Positions 9,100 through 18,177 of a stretch of DNA of 64,000 nt are shown in pieces. This DNA comes from Sphingobium sp. (GTDB taxonomy: Bacteria > Pseudomonadota > Alphaproteobacteria > Sphingomonadales > Sphingomonadaceae): NCBI GenBank assembly GCA_035196065.1, contig CP136575.1, positions 62,001 to 126,000 on the forward strand, in the 5' to 3' direction. Below the pieces are notes generated by a model. That model worked only from the letters and a program-made list of their open reading frames with translations. It made no database searches and was not told where the DNA came from. The number at the start of each line of letters is the position of its first letter. Position 1 is the stretch's first letter. The position numbers and the translations under genes were made by a program.

Positions 9100-10332
9100 A
9101 TGGCCGATCAATCACCCAGCGAACTTCTTTCCCTTGCCGACGTCCGTGCAGCGCACGACCGGATTCGCGATGCCATTATCGAAACGCCGACGCTGCATAG
9201 CCAGACCCTGTCAAATCTGACCGGCGCAAACATCTTTCTAAAGTTTGAAAACCTGCAATTCACCGCAGCCTATAAGGAGCGTGGCGCGTTGAACGCGTTG
9301 CTCCAACTGCCAGAAGAAGCGCGCAAACGCGGTGTGATCGCAGCATCGGCGGGCAATCATGCGCAGGGCCTCAGCTATCATGGTACCCGGCTGGGCGTCC
9401 CGGTGACAATCGTGATGCCGAAGACGACCCCCACGGTAAAGGTGATGCAGACCGAGGCGGTCGGCGGCAAAGTAGTGCTGGAAGGCGAAAAATTCGATGA
9501 CGCCTACAAACATGCCCGTCTTCTGGAAAAGGAACTGGGGCTGACATTTGTCCATCCCTTTGACGATCCAAAGGTCGCGGCGGGCCAAGGCACCGTTGCA
9601 CTAGAAATGCTGGAGGCAGCGCCCGAAATCGATACGCTGGTCGTGCCGATCGGCGGCGGCGGCCTGCTGTCGGGTATGGGGACCGCAGCGCGCGGCCTGC
9701 GCCCCGATATCGAACTGATCGGCGTTCAGGCGGAACTCTATCCGTCCATGTATGCGCTGCTCAACGGGCTACAATTGCCATGCGAAGGCGATACCCTTGC
9801 CGAAGGCATTGCCGTAAAAGAACCCGGCGCATTTACGTCACAGGTGATCAAGGGTCTGGTCGACGATATCGTCCTGGTATCCGAGCCGCAGCTTGAAACT
9901 TCGGTCAGCCTATTGCTGCAGATCGAAAAGACTGTGGTGGAAGGCGCGGGCGCGGCGGGTCTTGCGGCTGTCCTTGCCTATCCCGAAAAATTCCGCGGCA
10001 AGAATGTTGGGGTGGTGTTGTGCGGCGGCAATATCGACACGCGCCTGTTGGCCAATGTGCTGCTGCGCGACCTTGCCCGTTCGGGCCGGCTGGCGCGGCT
10101 GCGCATCACATTGCAGGATCGCCCCGGCGCGCTCTACAAGGTGATGCGTCTGTTCAACGAGCATAATGTCAACATCATCGAAATCTATCACCAACGCATC
10201 TTTACGACGCTGCCCGCAAAGGGGTTGATCACCGACATTGAATGCGAAGCGCGCGACGCTGAGCAGTTGCAGGGCCTTGTAGATGGACTGAAGGTGGCGG
10301 GCTACAAAGTCGAGCGAGTCGAACTGAACTGA
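9100..10332 (+). CDS. Threonine ammonia-lyase with C-terminal ACT domain
   Basis: 410-residue PLP fold-type II enzyme that deaminates L-threonine to 2-oxobutyrate. The Schiff-base lysine is K59 in AAYKERGALN. SAGNHAQGLSY and the phosphate-binding glycine loop PIGGGGLLSG follow. An ACT-like regulatory domain begins near residue 330 (LQDRPGALYKVMRLFNEHNVNI). The short form with one ACT domain is the catabolic or single-ACT type rather than the long biosynthetic IlvA. It may feed isoleucine synthesis, but no ilv genes are near. Confidence 0.9.
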   Translation: MADQSPSELLSLADVRAAHDRIRDAIIETPTLHSQTLSNLTGANIFLKFENLQFTAAYKERGALNALLQLPEEARKRGVIAASAGNHAQGLSYHGTRLGVPVTIVMPKTTPTVKVMQTEAVGGKVVLEGEKFDDAYKHARLLEKELGLTFVHPFDDPKVAAGQGTVALEMLEAAPEIDTLVVPIGGGGLLSGMGTAARGLRPDIELIGVQAELYPSMYALLNGLQLPCEGDTLAEGIAVKEPGAFTSQVIKGLVDDIVLVSEPQLETSVSLLLQIEKTVVEGAGAAGLAAVLAYPEKFRGKNVGVVLCGGNIDTRLLANVLLRDLARSGRLARLRITLQDRPGALYKVMRLFNEHNVNIIEIYHQRIFTTLPAKGLITDIECEARDAEQLQGLVDGLKVAGYKVERVELN

Positions 10333-10454
10333 CACCGGATAGTTTTTTCGCATACCGCATTTTGATGGTAAACAGACTTTTCACTATCGAAATGAGTTGT
10401 CATAAATAGGTCAAGCAATAAGCAATAAACAAGTAGGGAAAAGGTCGTAATCTC

Positions 10455-11213
10455 ATGAGCGCTCCGGTTCGCTTTCCGCGCTTCTTTGTGACGAATCCTG
10501 CGCCTTGCCCCTATCTGCCGGGCAAAACGGAGCGCAAGGTCTTCACCGAGTTGAACGGACCACATGCCAGTGAATTGAACGAAGCGCTTGGGCGCATCGG
10601 TTTTCGTCGCAGCCAAAATGTCGCCTATCGGCCCAGTTGTGTCGACTGCAAGGCGTGCATCCCGGTGCGCATCCTGACCGAACAGTTCGTTCCCAACGCA
10701 ACGCAGCGAAAGATCATCAAGCGCAATTCGGATCTGCAGGTCAGTGCTTGCCGTCCCTGGTCGACGGGCGAGCAGTTCGAATTGCTGCGCCGTTACCTTA
10801 AACAGCGGCATCCCACCGGCGGCATGGCTGAAATGGACGATATGGATTATGCCGACATGGTGGAACAGACGCCGGTGCGCAGCCATGTCGTCGAATATCG
10901 CCTGCCGGCCGGTTACGGTGCGCAGGGCGAACTTGTGGGTGCTTGCATCACCGATCAGCAGTCGGACGGGCTATCGATGGTCTACAGCTTCTACAATGCG
11001 GAAGCGGCGAACCGCCCCGGCCTAGGCAATTTCATCATTCTCGATCATATCCTGCGCGCTCGGGCGGCGGGCCTGCCGTACGTCTATCTCGGCTATTGGG
11101 TCGAAGGCGCGGAACGGATGCAATACAAGACCCGCTATCATCCGCTCGAAAAGCTGAGCCCCGATGGCTGGGTGCCCTTTGGCGACGAGGAACAGGGCGA
11201 ATTGATCCGTTAA
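10455..11213 (+). CDS. bpt: Aspartate/glutamate leucyltransferase (arginyltransferase family)
   Basis: 252 residues. It transfers leucine from leucyl-tRNA to N-terminal Asp/Glu (or oxidised Cys) of proteins, creating N-degrons for ClpS/ClpAP. Signatures: [17 protein letters not shown] near the N-terminus, then the Cys-rich block [20 protein letters not shown], and the C-terminal acetyltransferase-like part with [18 protein letters not shown]. Length and motifs match the bacterial Bpt branch rather than true arginyltransferases, though annotation pipelines often use the latter name. It ends at a strong shared terminator. Confidence 0.92.
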   Translation: MSAPVRFPRFFVTNPAPCPYLPGKTERKVFTELNGPHASELNEALGRIGFRRSQNVAYRPSCVDCKACIPVRILTEQFVPNATQRKIIKRNSDLQVSACRPWSTGEQFELLRRYLKQRHPTGGMAEMDDMDYADMVEQTPVRSHVVEYRLPAGYGAQGELVGACITDQQSDGLSMVYSFYNAEAANRPGLGNFIILDHILRARAAGLPYVYLGYWVEGAERMQYKTRYHPLEKLSPDGWVPFGDEEQGELIR

Positions 11214-11232
11214 TCCAACCCTGATCACATGA

Positions 11233-11260
11233 AAAAAACCCCGCCGCAGCGGGGTTTTTT
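11233..11260. terminator. Bidirectional intrinsic terminator
   Basis: A 12-bp perfect stem AAAAAACCCCGC (11233-11244), loop CGCA, GCGGGGTTTTTT (11249-11260) separates the convergent bpt and RcnB-like genes. The A-tract and T-tract make it usable from either strand. Confidence 0.9.
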
Positions 11261-11266
11261 ATATGC

Positions 11267-12505
11267 TTAGCGACAAACGCAGCGCGGCTTCGGCTTGGGC
11301 TTCCATTTGCGGACCGCCTTGCGTTTCACCGGAACCGTTTCATAATAAACTTCTTCGGTGACGGTGGTGGTGGTCACGGGTTGCGATATAGTGATCGTAG
11401 TCACCACAGGCTGGCCGGAGTAATAATAGCTGCCGGGATAATAGCCCTGCTGCTGTGGATAGCCCGTTTCGGGATAACCAGTGACGGGATAGCCGGGCGC
11501 GGGTGCATAACTTGCCTCCCTATCGGGCAGATATTTGCGGCATTTCTTCATCGATTTCTCGACGCCAAGCCCCGCCAGTGCGCCAAGTCCACCACCGATC
11601 AGCGACCCTGCTGTGCGATCGCCCCGGCCGGCGATGCGGTTTCCGGCAACAGCGCCGATCACCGCGCCGATGGCAGCGCCAGCCACACCTTCTGTGCGAA
11701 GGCAACGTTCATAACGATCATAGCCATAGGGCACGGCATAGGCGGGGGCCATAGGATAGCCGCGCGCACCCGACTGCGGAGGCACCGGATAAGGCGCGCC
11801 TGCACGCACCGGTCCGGCATTGCCTTCACCCTGGCGCGTAACGGTGCCGTTCCACTGGCCTTCAAAGACACGGCCATCGGAATCGACATAACGGCCCTGT
11901 GTCCACTGGCCCTGATAATCGTACCGCACACCATCGTCGCCGGTATAGGTCGGCGCTCCACCCATGTCGTAGATGCTGCGATCCGCACCCATGGACGGGC
12001 CATAATCGGGCCGTCCATAACGGCCTCCTTCGGGGGCATAGCCATATTCGTCCCAATGGAGATTAGGGCGGTAATCCTGCACATAGCCACGCTGGTCACG
12101 CAGCACGGCATCGTCATAATAGCGCGACCAACCCCAGCCCGCGCTTGGCGCAGGAAGGCCCAACACGCGGTAATTGCTGATCGAATAAGCAGGGTTCACC
12201 CAATAGCCGGGAAGAACAAATCCACGGTAAGGCGCACGATAGCCCTGCCAGCCGCCCGGTGCATAAAATCCGGCGAACCAGCGTCCGCCAATATTGTGGC
12301 CCCAACGGTTCTGGACGACATAGGGCCGCGGCACAGGCGTGCCTGCAACCGGCTGCCGGTTGCCCTTGCGCCCTTCATAAACGGCGTCGAACAAAGCGGA
12401 TTTGGCGGCATCGTTCCTGATCGTAAACGATTCGCTCGCATGCGCTGCGGGTGCGAGTGCCAAAGTTGCCGCGACGGACATCCCAGCAATTGCGAGTTTT
12501 TTCAT
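11267..12505 (-). CDS. RcnB-like protein with glycine-zipper segment, exported
   Basis: About 412 residues. The start is set by AAGGAG nine bases before ATG, giving MKKLAIAGMSVAATLALAPAAHA as signal peptide. The middle carries an RcnB-like module (GYWVNPAYSISNYRVLGLP, then WSRYYDDAVLRD). After a long Gly/Tyr/Pro-rich linker comes a glycine-zipper 2TM-type hydrophobic stretch (AAIGAVIGAVAGNRIAGRG... LIGGGLGALAGLG). The tail is Tyr/Pro-rich and then basic (KRKAVRKWKPKPKP), ending with two Cys. Probably periplasmic or outer-membrane associated; the precise role is unknown. Confidence 0.78.
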   Translation of the reverse strand: MKKLAIAGMSVAATLALAPAAHASESFTIRNDAAKSALFDAVYEGRKGNRQPVAGTPVPRPYVVQNRWGHNIGGRWFAGFYAPGGWQGYRAPYRGFVLPGYWVNPAYSISNYRVLGLPAPSAGWGWSRYYDDAVLRDQRGYVQDYRPNLHWDEYGYAPEGGRYGRPDYGPSMGADRSIYDMGGAPTYTGDDGVRYDYQGQWTQGRYVDSDGRVFEGQWNGTVTRQGEGNAGPVRAGAPYPVPPQSGARGYPMAPAYAVPYGYDRYERCLRTEGVAGAAIGAVIGAVAGNRIAGRGDRTAGSLIGGGLGALAGLGVEKSMKKCRKYLPDREASYAPAPGYPVTGYPETGYPQQQGYYPGSYYYSGQPVVTTITISQPVTTTTVTEEVYYETVPVKRKAVRKWKPKPKPRCVCR

Positions 12506-12719
12506 GGTCAACAGCTCCTTAGACACCGAAAAGCGCACCCCATGCGCAATTCGGTGGTTAAGCTGTCTTTAACATTTTTTTCAAAGGACTGCCATGAAGG
12601 CGCATGTAAATTGCGCGCCGTCTGCCCAGCTGTTCCAAAATGATGCAGAAACGCAGCCTTGCGCGTGGATGACACAACCGGAAGATTGCCAAGCGCACTA
12701 CCCGAACGAGGTGGCCAGC

Positions 12720-13871
12720 CTAGTGCATGCGTGAATGCGTGCGATGCAGCGTTTCAAGGGCCGACCGCAGCGCCGGGTCCATTTCCTCGGCATTGTCTGG
12801 AACGAAAACGTCAGCCAGCATCGTTTCGCGGGCCGGGCGCGACACCGCAACCGTTTCAGCTTCGATCGCGTTTAGAGCGCCGGTCTGCGGAGTGGGCACG
12901 GCTTGGCTTGCAGCCAGTTCCCGGGCAAGCGCCTCGATCCGCGCCAGTTCGGCATCACGCGCATTCAGCGCAGCTTCCAACCGGTCGACCATGGTTGCCA
13001 GCAAATCGTCAGCATGGGGCGCCACAACTTCGGCTTCGACTGCGACAGGCGCATCGGCCTCAACCGCAATATCATGGTGGGGCGAGATGCCTGCTGCGGC
13101 CTGCAACTGCTCTTCATGCGGCTCTCCGCTTTCAGCAATGGCGGCAGCCTCAATCAATTCGGCTTCCAGACCGGCATCAAGACTGTCGTCGACCAGCGGC
13201 ATCGGTTCGTCTTCGGCAATCGGCTCGGCAATGGATGCTTCAGGGGCTTCTGGAGCAATTGGCGCCTCTGAAATTGCCTGCGCTTCACGCGCAAACATCG
13301 AGACGGTGCTGACCGGTTCGCCTTCGGCCGCCAACGCCTCAAGGTCACGACCAGCCGAGAAGGGGCGGCGGGGCGGCGCATCGGGATGGGCATCGCTGGC
13401 ACGCAATTTCGGCAGATCCTCAAGGGTCACAATTGCGCTGCTGTCGCGCCGCGCCTCGGCCCAGGCCGCCAGCTTTCCACGCAGGCGCGCGACGAGCGAG
13501 GGGCTTGGTTCAGGATCGGCCTTCTCCGTCAGATCAAAAACCGCATCATTCCAGCTGGACATGCGCGGTTCGTTGGCGACAACATCGTCGGCAACATCCG
13601 CCACAGAACGGCTGCGTGCCGGACGGCGCAATGTCTGTGCCGCGAGCATGATGAAGGTTACGGCGCCCAGACCGAATGCAATCAGCGCGCGGGCCTTGTC
13701 ACCCAAAGGTGCAGCCGCGACCGGAACCATTTCGGAAATGCCGGTCGATCCCGTAATCATTTCCCACACACGAACGGGCACGAACATCGCCGCGACGGCA
13801 ACAATCGCCGATCCGACAAAAGCAAATATCCATGCGCGCATCTGGTTATCAATCTTGCGGTCAAGCGGCAT
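12720..13871 (-). CDS. Conserved hypothetical membrane protein, Ala/Glu-rich
   Basis: 383 residues, not assigned to a named family. Two membrane helices lie at about residues 13-33 and 62-80, separated by a short loop with VPVRVWEMITGSTG. The remaining 300 residues are acidic and alanine-rich, with a conserved-looking DAHPDAPPRRPFSAGRDLEA segment (about 165-185) and a predicted helical or coiled-coil stretch (MVDRLEAALNARDAELARIE). The topology suggests a membrane anchor with a large cytosolic disordered domain. Monocistronic, upstream of the glycosyltransferase on the same strand. Confidence 0.72.
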   Translation of the reverse strand: MPLDRKIDNQMRAWIFAFVGSAIVAVAAMFVPVRVWEMITGSTGISEMVPVAAAPLGDKARALIAFGLGAVTFIMLAAQTLRRPARSRSVADVADDVVANEPRMSSWNDAVFDLTEKADPEPSPSLVARLRGKLAAWAEARRDSSAIVTLEDLPKLRASDAHPDAPPRRPFSAGRDLEALAAEGEPVSTVSMFAREAQAISEAPIAPEAPEASIAEPIAEDEPMPLVDDSLDAGLEAELIEAAAIAESGEPHEEQLQAAAGISPHHDIAVEADAPVAVEAEVVAPHADDLLATMVDRLEAALNARDAELARIEALARELAASQAVPTPQTGALNAIEAETVAVSRPARETMLADVFVPDNAEEMDPALRSALETLHRTHSRMH

Positions 13872-13920
13872 ATTCTAACCCTGTTATCATCGGGCAAAAA
13901 CAGGCGCAAAACGCCGAATC

Positions 13921-15144
13921 CTAGCCCCGTTTGCCTCGGGCTAGCAGCAAATGGTAAACAGGTTCGTAACATATTATGTTATTCTGCCAATTGCGTTCCT
14001 TTTCAACAAAGGCCCGGGCATCCGCCTTTCTCTTCTCCCAAACGGCCCTGTCTGCAAACAAGGCATCAATTGCCTTGGCTGCGCCTGCAGGATCGTCGGC
14101 AGGAAAAAGCGTTCCCGTAACCCCGTCAGCAATCAGCTCCTTATGCCCACCAACATTGGACGCCGCTACCAGCCGGCCCTGCGCCATCGCCTCAAGCGGT
14201 TTCAGCGGGGTCACTAGGTCGGTCAGCCGCATCGATTTGCGCGGATAAACGAGGATGTCGATCAGGCTATAATAGCGTTCGACCTCAACATGCGGCACGC
14301 GGCCGACAAAATGGATACGATCTGCCACTGGGGATGCCGCAACCTGCCTGCGCAGGGCATCCTCCATCGGACCGCCGCCAACCAGCAAAAGATGCGCCGC
14401 GCTCGCCGCGCCTTTCAGCCGGGCCATCATGTCGACAAGATCGTCCAGCCCCTCATAATCGTAGAAACTGCCAATATAGCCGATCACATCCTTGCCCTGC
14501 AGCCCAAGCTCTGCGGCAAGCGCTGCATCGCGTGGCGGTGGCTGACCGAACATCGCCATGTCGACACCATTGGGTGAAACCAATATGCGTTCGGGGGCAA
14601 CCCCGCGCGCCACAAGATCGCTCCGAAGCCCATCGCAAATCACAGCAATATGGTCTGCGCACGCAACGACATGGTTTTCGAGCGCGCGGGTCAGAAGATA
14701 GCGTGGCGAACCTTCCCGGCCGGTGCCATTGCCCACCGCCGCATCCTCCCAAAAGGCACGGATTTCATAAACAAATGGCAAGCCCAGCCTTTTGGCAGCC
14801 CGCGCTGCGGCCAGCCCGTTGAGCGCGGGCGAATGGGCATGAACAATGTCAAAGGGCCAGGCACGGTGCAGATCGACGATCCGCTTTTCCAGTGCGCGCA
14901 CCTCGCGCCATTCGCGCAGCAGCGGCAAGCCGGACTGGGTCGCAGGCGTGCGATAAAAATGCAGCCCCTCGGCTTCTTCCTCAAACGATTCGGGTTGTTG
15001 GCCATGTTGATATTGCCGCAATCCGGTCAACCCGCGCGCATCCCATCCTGCCGCAATCTGCGCCTTCATAATGGCGCGCGTGCGAAAGGTGTACCCGCTG
15101 TGCAGCGGCAGGCTATGGTCAAGAACGTGGAGGATGCGAACCAT
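13921..15144 (-). CDS. Exosortase-A-associated glycosyltransferase (GT4-like)
   Basis: About 407 residues. The N-terminus MVRILHVLDHSLPLHSGYTF is the hallmark of the glycosyltransferase family associated with PEP-CTERM/exosortase A loci (the Daro_2409-type family). The C-terminal GT-B donor domain shows ILVSPNGVDMAMF, VGGGPMEDAL and a KPLEAMAQGR-type E-x7-E region. It is predicted to build surface polysaccharide or protein-linked glycan. The ATG is preferred over an upstream GTG at 15153. It is divergent from a small membrane ORF and an O-ligase of the same system; no exosortase or PEP-CTERM substrate lies in this window. Confidence 0.85.
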   Translation of the reverse strand: MVRILHVLDHSLPLHSGYTFRTRAIMKAQIAAGWDARGLTGLRQYQHGQQPESFEEEAEGLHFYRTPATQSGLPLLREWREVRALEKRIVDLHRAWPFDIVHAHSPALNGLAAARAAKRLGLPFVYEIRAFWEDAAVGNGTGREGSPRYLLTRALENHVVACADHIAVICDGLRSDLVARGVAPERILVSPNGVDMAMFGQPPPRDAALAAELGLQGKDVIGYIGSFYDYEGLDDLVDMMARLKGAASAAHLLLVGGGPMEDALRRQVAASPVADRIHFVGRVPHVEVERYYSLIDILVYPRKSMRLTDLVTPLKPLEAMAQGRLVAASNVGGHKELIADGVTGTLFPADDPAGAAKAIDALFADRAVWEKRKADARAFVEKERNWQNNIICYEPVYHLLLARGKRG

Positions 15145-15265
15145 AAGCTGCACATAGGCGCAGAATATTTAACGGGGCGTCAACCCTCCTCGAGTTAAGT
15201 TTTTCGCGATTTTGCAATTTAGCGCTATGTCCGGCCATCGCCGGGTTGGCAGGGGCCGCGTTCGA

Positions 15266-15448
15266 ATGATCGACAATCTATCGATATTGCTGAGCCACAG
15301 CCTGATCCTGCTTGCCTTCTGGCTGCTCAGCCGGCGCGAAGACCTGAACGTAGAGCCGCCGCCCGAGCGTGATCCCGAACCGCAAGGATTCGGCATTGCC
15401 CGCCGCGCAGTCCAATCGCGCAACAAAGTAACGCCGCCCGATGCGTGA
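15266..15448 (+). CDS. Small single-pass membrane protein upstream of O-ligase
   Basis: 60 residues: MIDNLSILLSHSLILLAFWLL forms one membrane helix, followed by an acidic/proline-rich tail (EPPPERDPEPQG). AGGGG lies ten bases before the ATG. Its 3' end overlaps the O-ligase start by eight bases, which suggests translational coupling and a linked function, perhaps as an accessory subunit. Not recognised as a named family; an upstream ATG at 15227 is possible but lacks a better ribosome-binding site. Confidence 0.55.
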   Translation: MIDNLSILLSHSLILLAFWLLSRREDLNVEPPPERDPEPQGFGIARRAVQSRNKVTPPDA

Positions 15449-16814
15449 CCTTTTCTTCGTCGGCTATATCGGCCTTCTGATGCTGCTTGCGTTCAAGCGG
15501 CCGTTTCTGTTCACCCTGCTTTATGCCTATATCGATATCGTCGCGCCACAACGGCTGAGCTATTTCATGCTCAACTCGCTGTCGATCTCACTTGTCGCCT
15601 TCAGCCTCGCCGTTCTCGGTTTTCTGGTGAGCGACGAGAAACGCGATGTCAGAATATCGCCGCGCTGGACGTTGCTGGTCGTACTGATCGTCTATTGCGG
15701 CTATACCACGACGGTCGCGATCGAGCCGGTGGCAGCTCAGGAAAAATGGGGCTGGGTCTGGAAGGCATTGGTCTTTGCCGCCTTTCTACCCTTGCTATTG
15801 AAGACACGTTTGCGGATCGAGGCGCTGGCGCTTGTCATGGTGCTGTCGGCATCGGCATTGATCGTCACCGGCGGGGTAAAGACGGTGTTAGGCGGTGGCG
15901 GATATGGTTCGCTGGTACTGCTGATCGACGACAATGCGGGTCTGTATGAAGGCAGCATCATCAGCTGCGTCGCGATTGCGATCATCCCGCTAATCGTCTG
16001 GCTGGCGCGGCATGGCACGATCATAAAGCCTGACTGGAAGGTGCGGGTTTATGCGGGCGCGCTAGTCTTTGCCGCCTTGCTGATCCCTGTTGGGACACAG
16101 GCGCGCACGGGCCTCGTCTGTATCGCTGTGCTGGCAGTGCTGTTCATCCGCCAAACCAAGCGCCGTTTCCTCTATCTGACAGCGGCAGTGTTGGTGGGCG
16201 CGGCTGCCATTCCCTTTCTGCCATCGGCCTTTTCCGACCGGATGGAGACGATCCGCGAATATAAAACAGATGAATCAGCGGCAACGCGGCTTGCAGTATG
16301 GAAATGGACGTGGGAGTTTGTCCAGGAACACCCCTTTGGCGGGGGCTTTGATGCGTATCGCATAAACAAGGTGCGCTATGAACTGCCGGTCGTCGACGAA
16401 AATGGTTTTGACACAGGGGCCGTCGACAGCCGAGAGATTGTCGATCAGGCGCGCGCCTATCATAGCAGCTATTTCGAGATGCTCGGCGAGCAGGGCTTTC
16501 CGGGACTGATCATCTGGTTGATCATCCATGTAGGCGGTGTCTGGCGGATGGAAGTGATCAGCCGCATCTATAGGAAGCGCAACCGGCCGGACGAGACTTG
16601 GGTGGCACCGCTGGCTCGCGCGCTGCAAAACGCGCAGATAATCTATCTGGTCGGTTCGCTTTTTGTCGGCATCGCGTTCCAGCCCTTTGTCTATATGCTG
16701 GTCGGAATGCAGATCGGGCTCGACACCTATCTTGCGCGGCGGCGCGGCGAAGCAGCATGGATGCCAATCCGTAACCAGCGGCTTGTATCCAAGGAAAGCG
16801 GCAATACCGCCTGA
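15441..16814 (+). CDS. Putative O-glycosylation ligase, exosortase A-associated
   Basis: 457-residue polytopic inner-membrane protein with roughly ten or more hydrophobic segments and an O-antigen-ligase (Wzy_C-like) core in the second half. The large periplasmic loop region (HPFGGGFDAYRIN to YHSSYFEMLGEQGFPGL) carries the conserved His/Arg features of WaaL-type ligases. The N-terminus (MRDLFFVGYIGLLMLLAFKRP, then YIDIVAPQRLSY) matches the exosortase-A-associated ligase family (DUF5935-type N-terminal domain). It likely transfers or polymerises glycan in the exopolysaccharide or sorting pathway served by the divergent glycosyltransferase. Confidence 0.87.
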   Translation: MRDLFFVGYIGLLMLLAFKRPFLFTLLYAYIDIVAPQRLSYFMLNSLSISLVAFSLAVLGFLVSDEKRDVRISPRWTLLVVLIVYCGYTTTVAIEPVAAQEKWGWVWKALVFAAFLPLLLKTRLRIEALALVMVLSASALIVTGGVKTVLGGGGYGSLVLLIDDNAGLYEGSIISCVAIAIIPLIVWLARHGTIIKPDWKVRVYAGALVFAALLIPVGTQARTGLVCIAVLAVLFIRQTKRRFLYLTAAVLVGAAAIPFLPSAFSDRMETIREYKTDESAATRLAVWKWTWEFVQEHPFGGGFDAYRINKVRYELPVVDENGFDTGAVDSREIVDQARAYHSSYFEMLGEQGFPGLIIWLIIHVGGVWRMEVISRIYRKRNRPDETWVAPLARALQNAQIIYLVGSLFVGIAFQPFVYMLVGMQIGLDTYLARRRGEAAWMPIRNQRLVSKESGNTA

Positions 16815-16877
16815 CGGCCCACCTGGCGGCCCAACTGACGGCTTGTCGCAGGCATGGCTGGGCACTAGATCAAGGAC

Positions 16878-18050
16878 ATGCCCCTACCCGATCCCAAACT
16901 AACCCCGGATACCGCAACCGAACTTGTGCCGCGTATTCAGGCCTATGGACAGTTAATCACCGACTGGGTGCGCAACAATCTGCCCGAACTGCTGATCGCG
17001 ACGGCGGCGGCGATCATCGTGTTTCTTGTGCTCAGCTGGCTGCGGCGGCGGGCGGCGCGTATCGTAAGGAAAAGCGAGGATCATGGCGCGCTGGCGACGA
17101 TTGCCGCGCGCACTTTTGCCCGCACCGGAATATTCTTTCGCATCATGGTCTCTGCGGAACTGGTCAATGGCTATGCCAACGCACCCCACCCCGTTGCACG
17201 GACGATCGACATATTGTTCACCATCGCCGCCGCGCTGCAGGTCGCCATCTGGATGCGCGAGATCATTCTGGGCATGATCGAACGGCGTGCCGGCGAAAGC
17301 GGCGGGGAACATGAAACACTCGCCAGCGCGATGGTGCTGATCCGCCTGCTGGTCAGTTTCGCGCTGTTCGCCATCGCTGCCATCGTCATTCTCGCCAATC
17401 TGGGGGTCAATGTCACCGGCCTGATCGCAGGTCTTGGCGTTGGCGGCATTGCTATCGGCCTAGCCGCACAAGGAATCTTTCAGGATCTGTTCGCGGCGAT
17501 TTCGATCATCTTCGACCGGCCATTCAAGCGCGGCGATACCATTAGCTATGACATGTCAACCGCAACGGTGGAACGCATCGGGATGAAAAGCACCCGGCTG
17601 CGTGCCGTGACAGGTGAGGAAAAGATCATCTCGAACAGCAAGCTGCTCGACAAGGAAATCACCAATAACACAACCACCGCCTTTCGCCGGACGACCTATC
17701 GGCTGAGCCTGATTTACCAAACCCCGCCGGAAAAGGCCCGGCGCATCCCCGCCATGTTGCGCGCGATTGTGGAAGCGGAAAATGAAGAATTTGTGCGCGC
17801 CGGTTTTGTCGGGTTCGGCCCTAGCTCGATCGATTTCGAACTGGTTTTCGATGTGCGGAGCGACGATTTCGAAGAGACCTTTACCACGCGGCATAATGTC
17901 GGGCTCACCATCCTCGAACGCTTCCGCGACGAAGACATATTGTTCGCCTATCCGACACAAACGACCTTCACCGCAGCGCCCGACGGAAGCTATGTAATGC
18001 CCTATGCCCCGCTGCCCCAGCCGGTTTCGCAGGGGCGCACCAAGGGCTGA
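16878..18050 (+). CDS. Small-conductance mechanosensitive ion channel (MscS family)
   Basis: 390 residues. Membrane helices lie at about residues 32-52, 90-135 and 155-175. The pore helix is Gly/Ala rich (ITGLIAGLGVGGIAIGLAAQ) and leads to the signature FQDLFAAISIIFDRPFKRGDTI. The C-terminal half is the cytosolic beta plus alpha/beta vestibule. The family opens under membrane tension and releases osmolytes during hypo-osmotic shock. Stands alone in its transcription unit, 63 bases after the O-ligase. Confidence 0.9.
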   Translation: MPLPDPKLTPDTATELVPRIQAYGQLITDWVRNNLPELLIATAAAIIVFLVLSWLRRRAARIVRKSEDHGALATIAARTFARTGIFFRIMVSAELVNGYANAPHPVARTIDILFTIAAALQVAIWMREIILGMIERRAGESGGEHETLASAMVLIRLLVSFALFAIAAIVILANLGVNVTGLIAGLGVGGIAIGLAAQGIFQDLFAAISIIFDRPFKRGDTISYDMSTATVERIGMKSTRLRAVTGEEKIISNSKLLDKEITNNTTTAFRRTTYRLSLIYQTPPEKARRIPAMLRAIVEAENEEFVRAGFVGFGPSSIDFELVFDVRSDDFEETFTTRHNVGLTILERFRDEDILFAYPTQTTFTAAPDGSYVMPYAPLPQPVSQGRTKG

Positions 18051-18177
18051 TTCGCGGACCGCAAAGCCTTGCTTGATCGGATGACGTAGGGTCAGCGCCG
18101 CTTCGAATGGCAAGACTTGTCAATTGCGGCAGAAAAGCGCAGAACCCCGCGCAAATTCCACCAATAAGGAGCAGGAC

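Noticed and set aside
12727-13878. 383-codon open frame on the plus strand, the same length as the minus-strand gene
   Set aside because: It is antisense to an Ala-rich gene in GC-rich DNA; its Ser/Ala/Arg composition has no motif, and there is no ribosome-binding site. The minus frame has two clean membrane helices.
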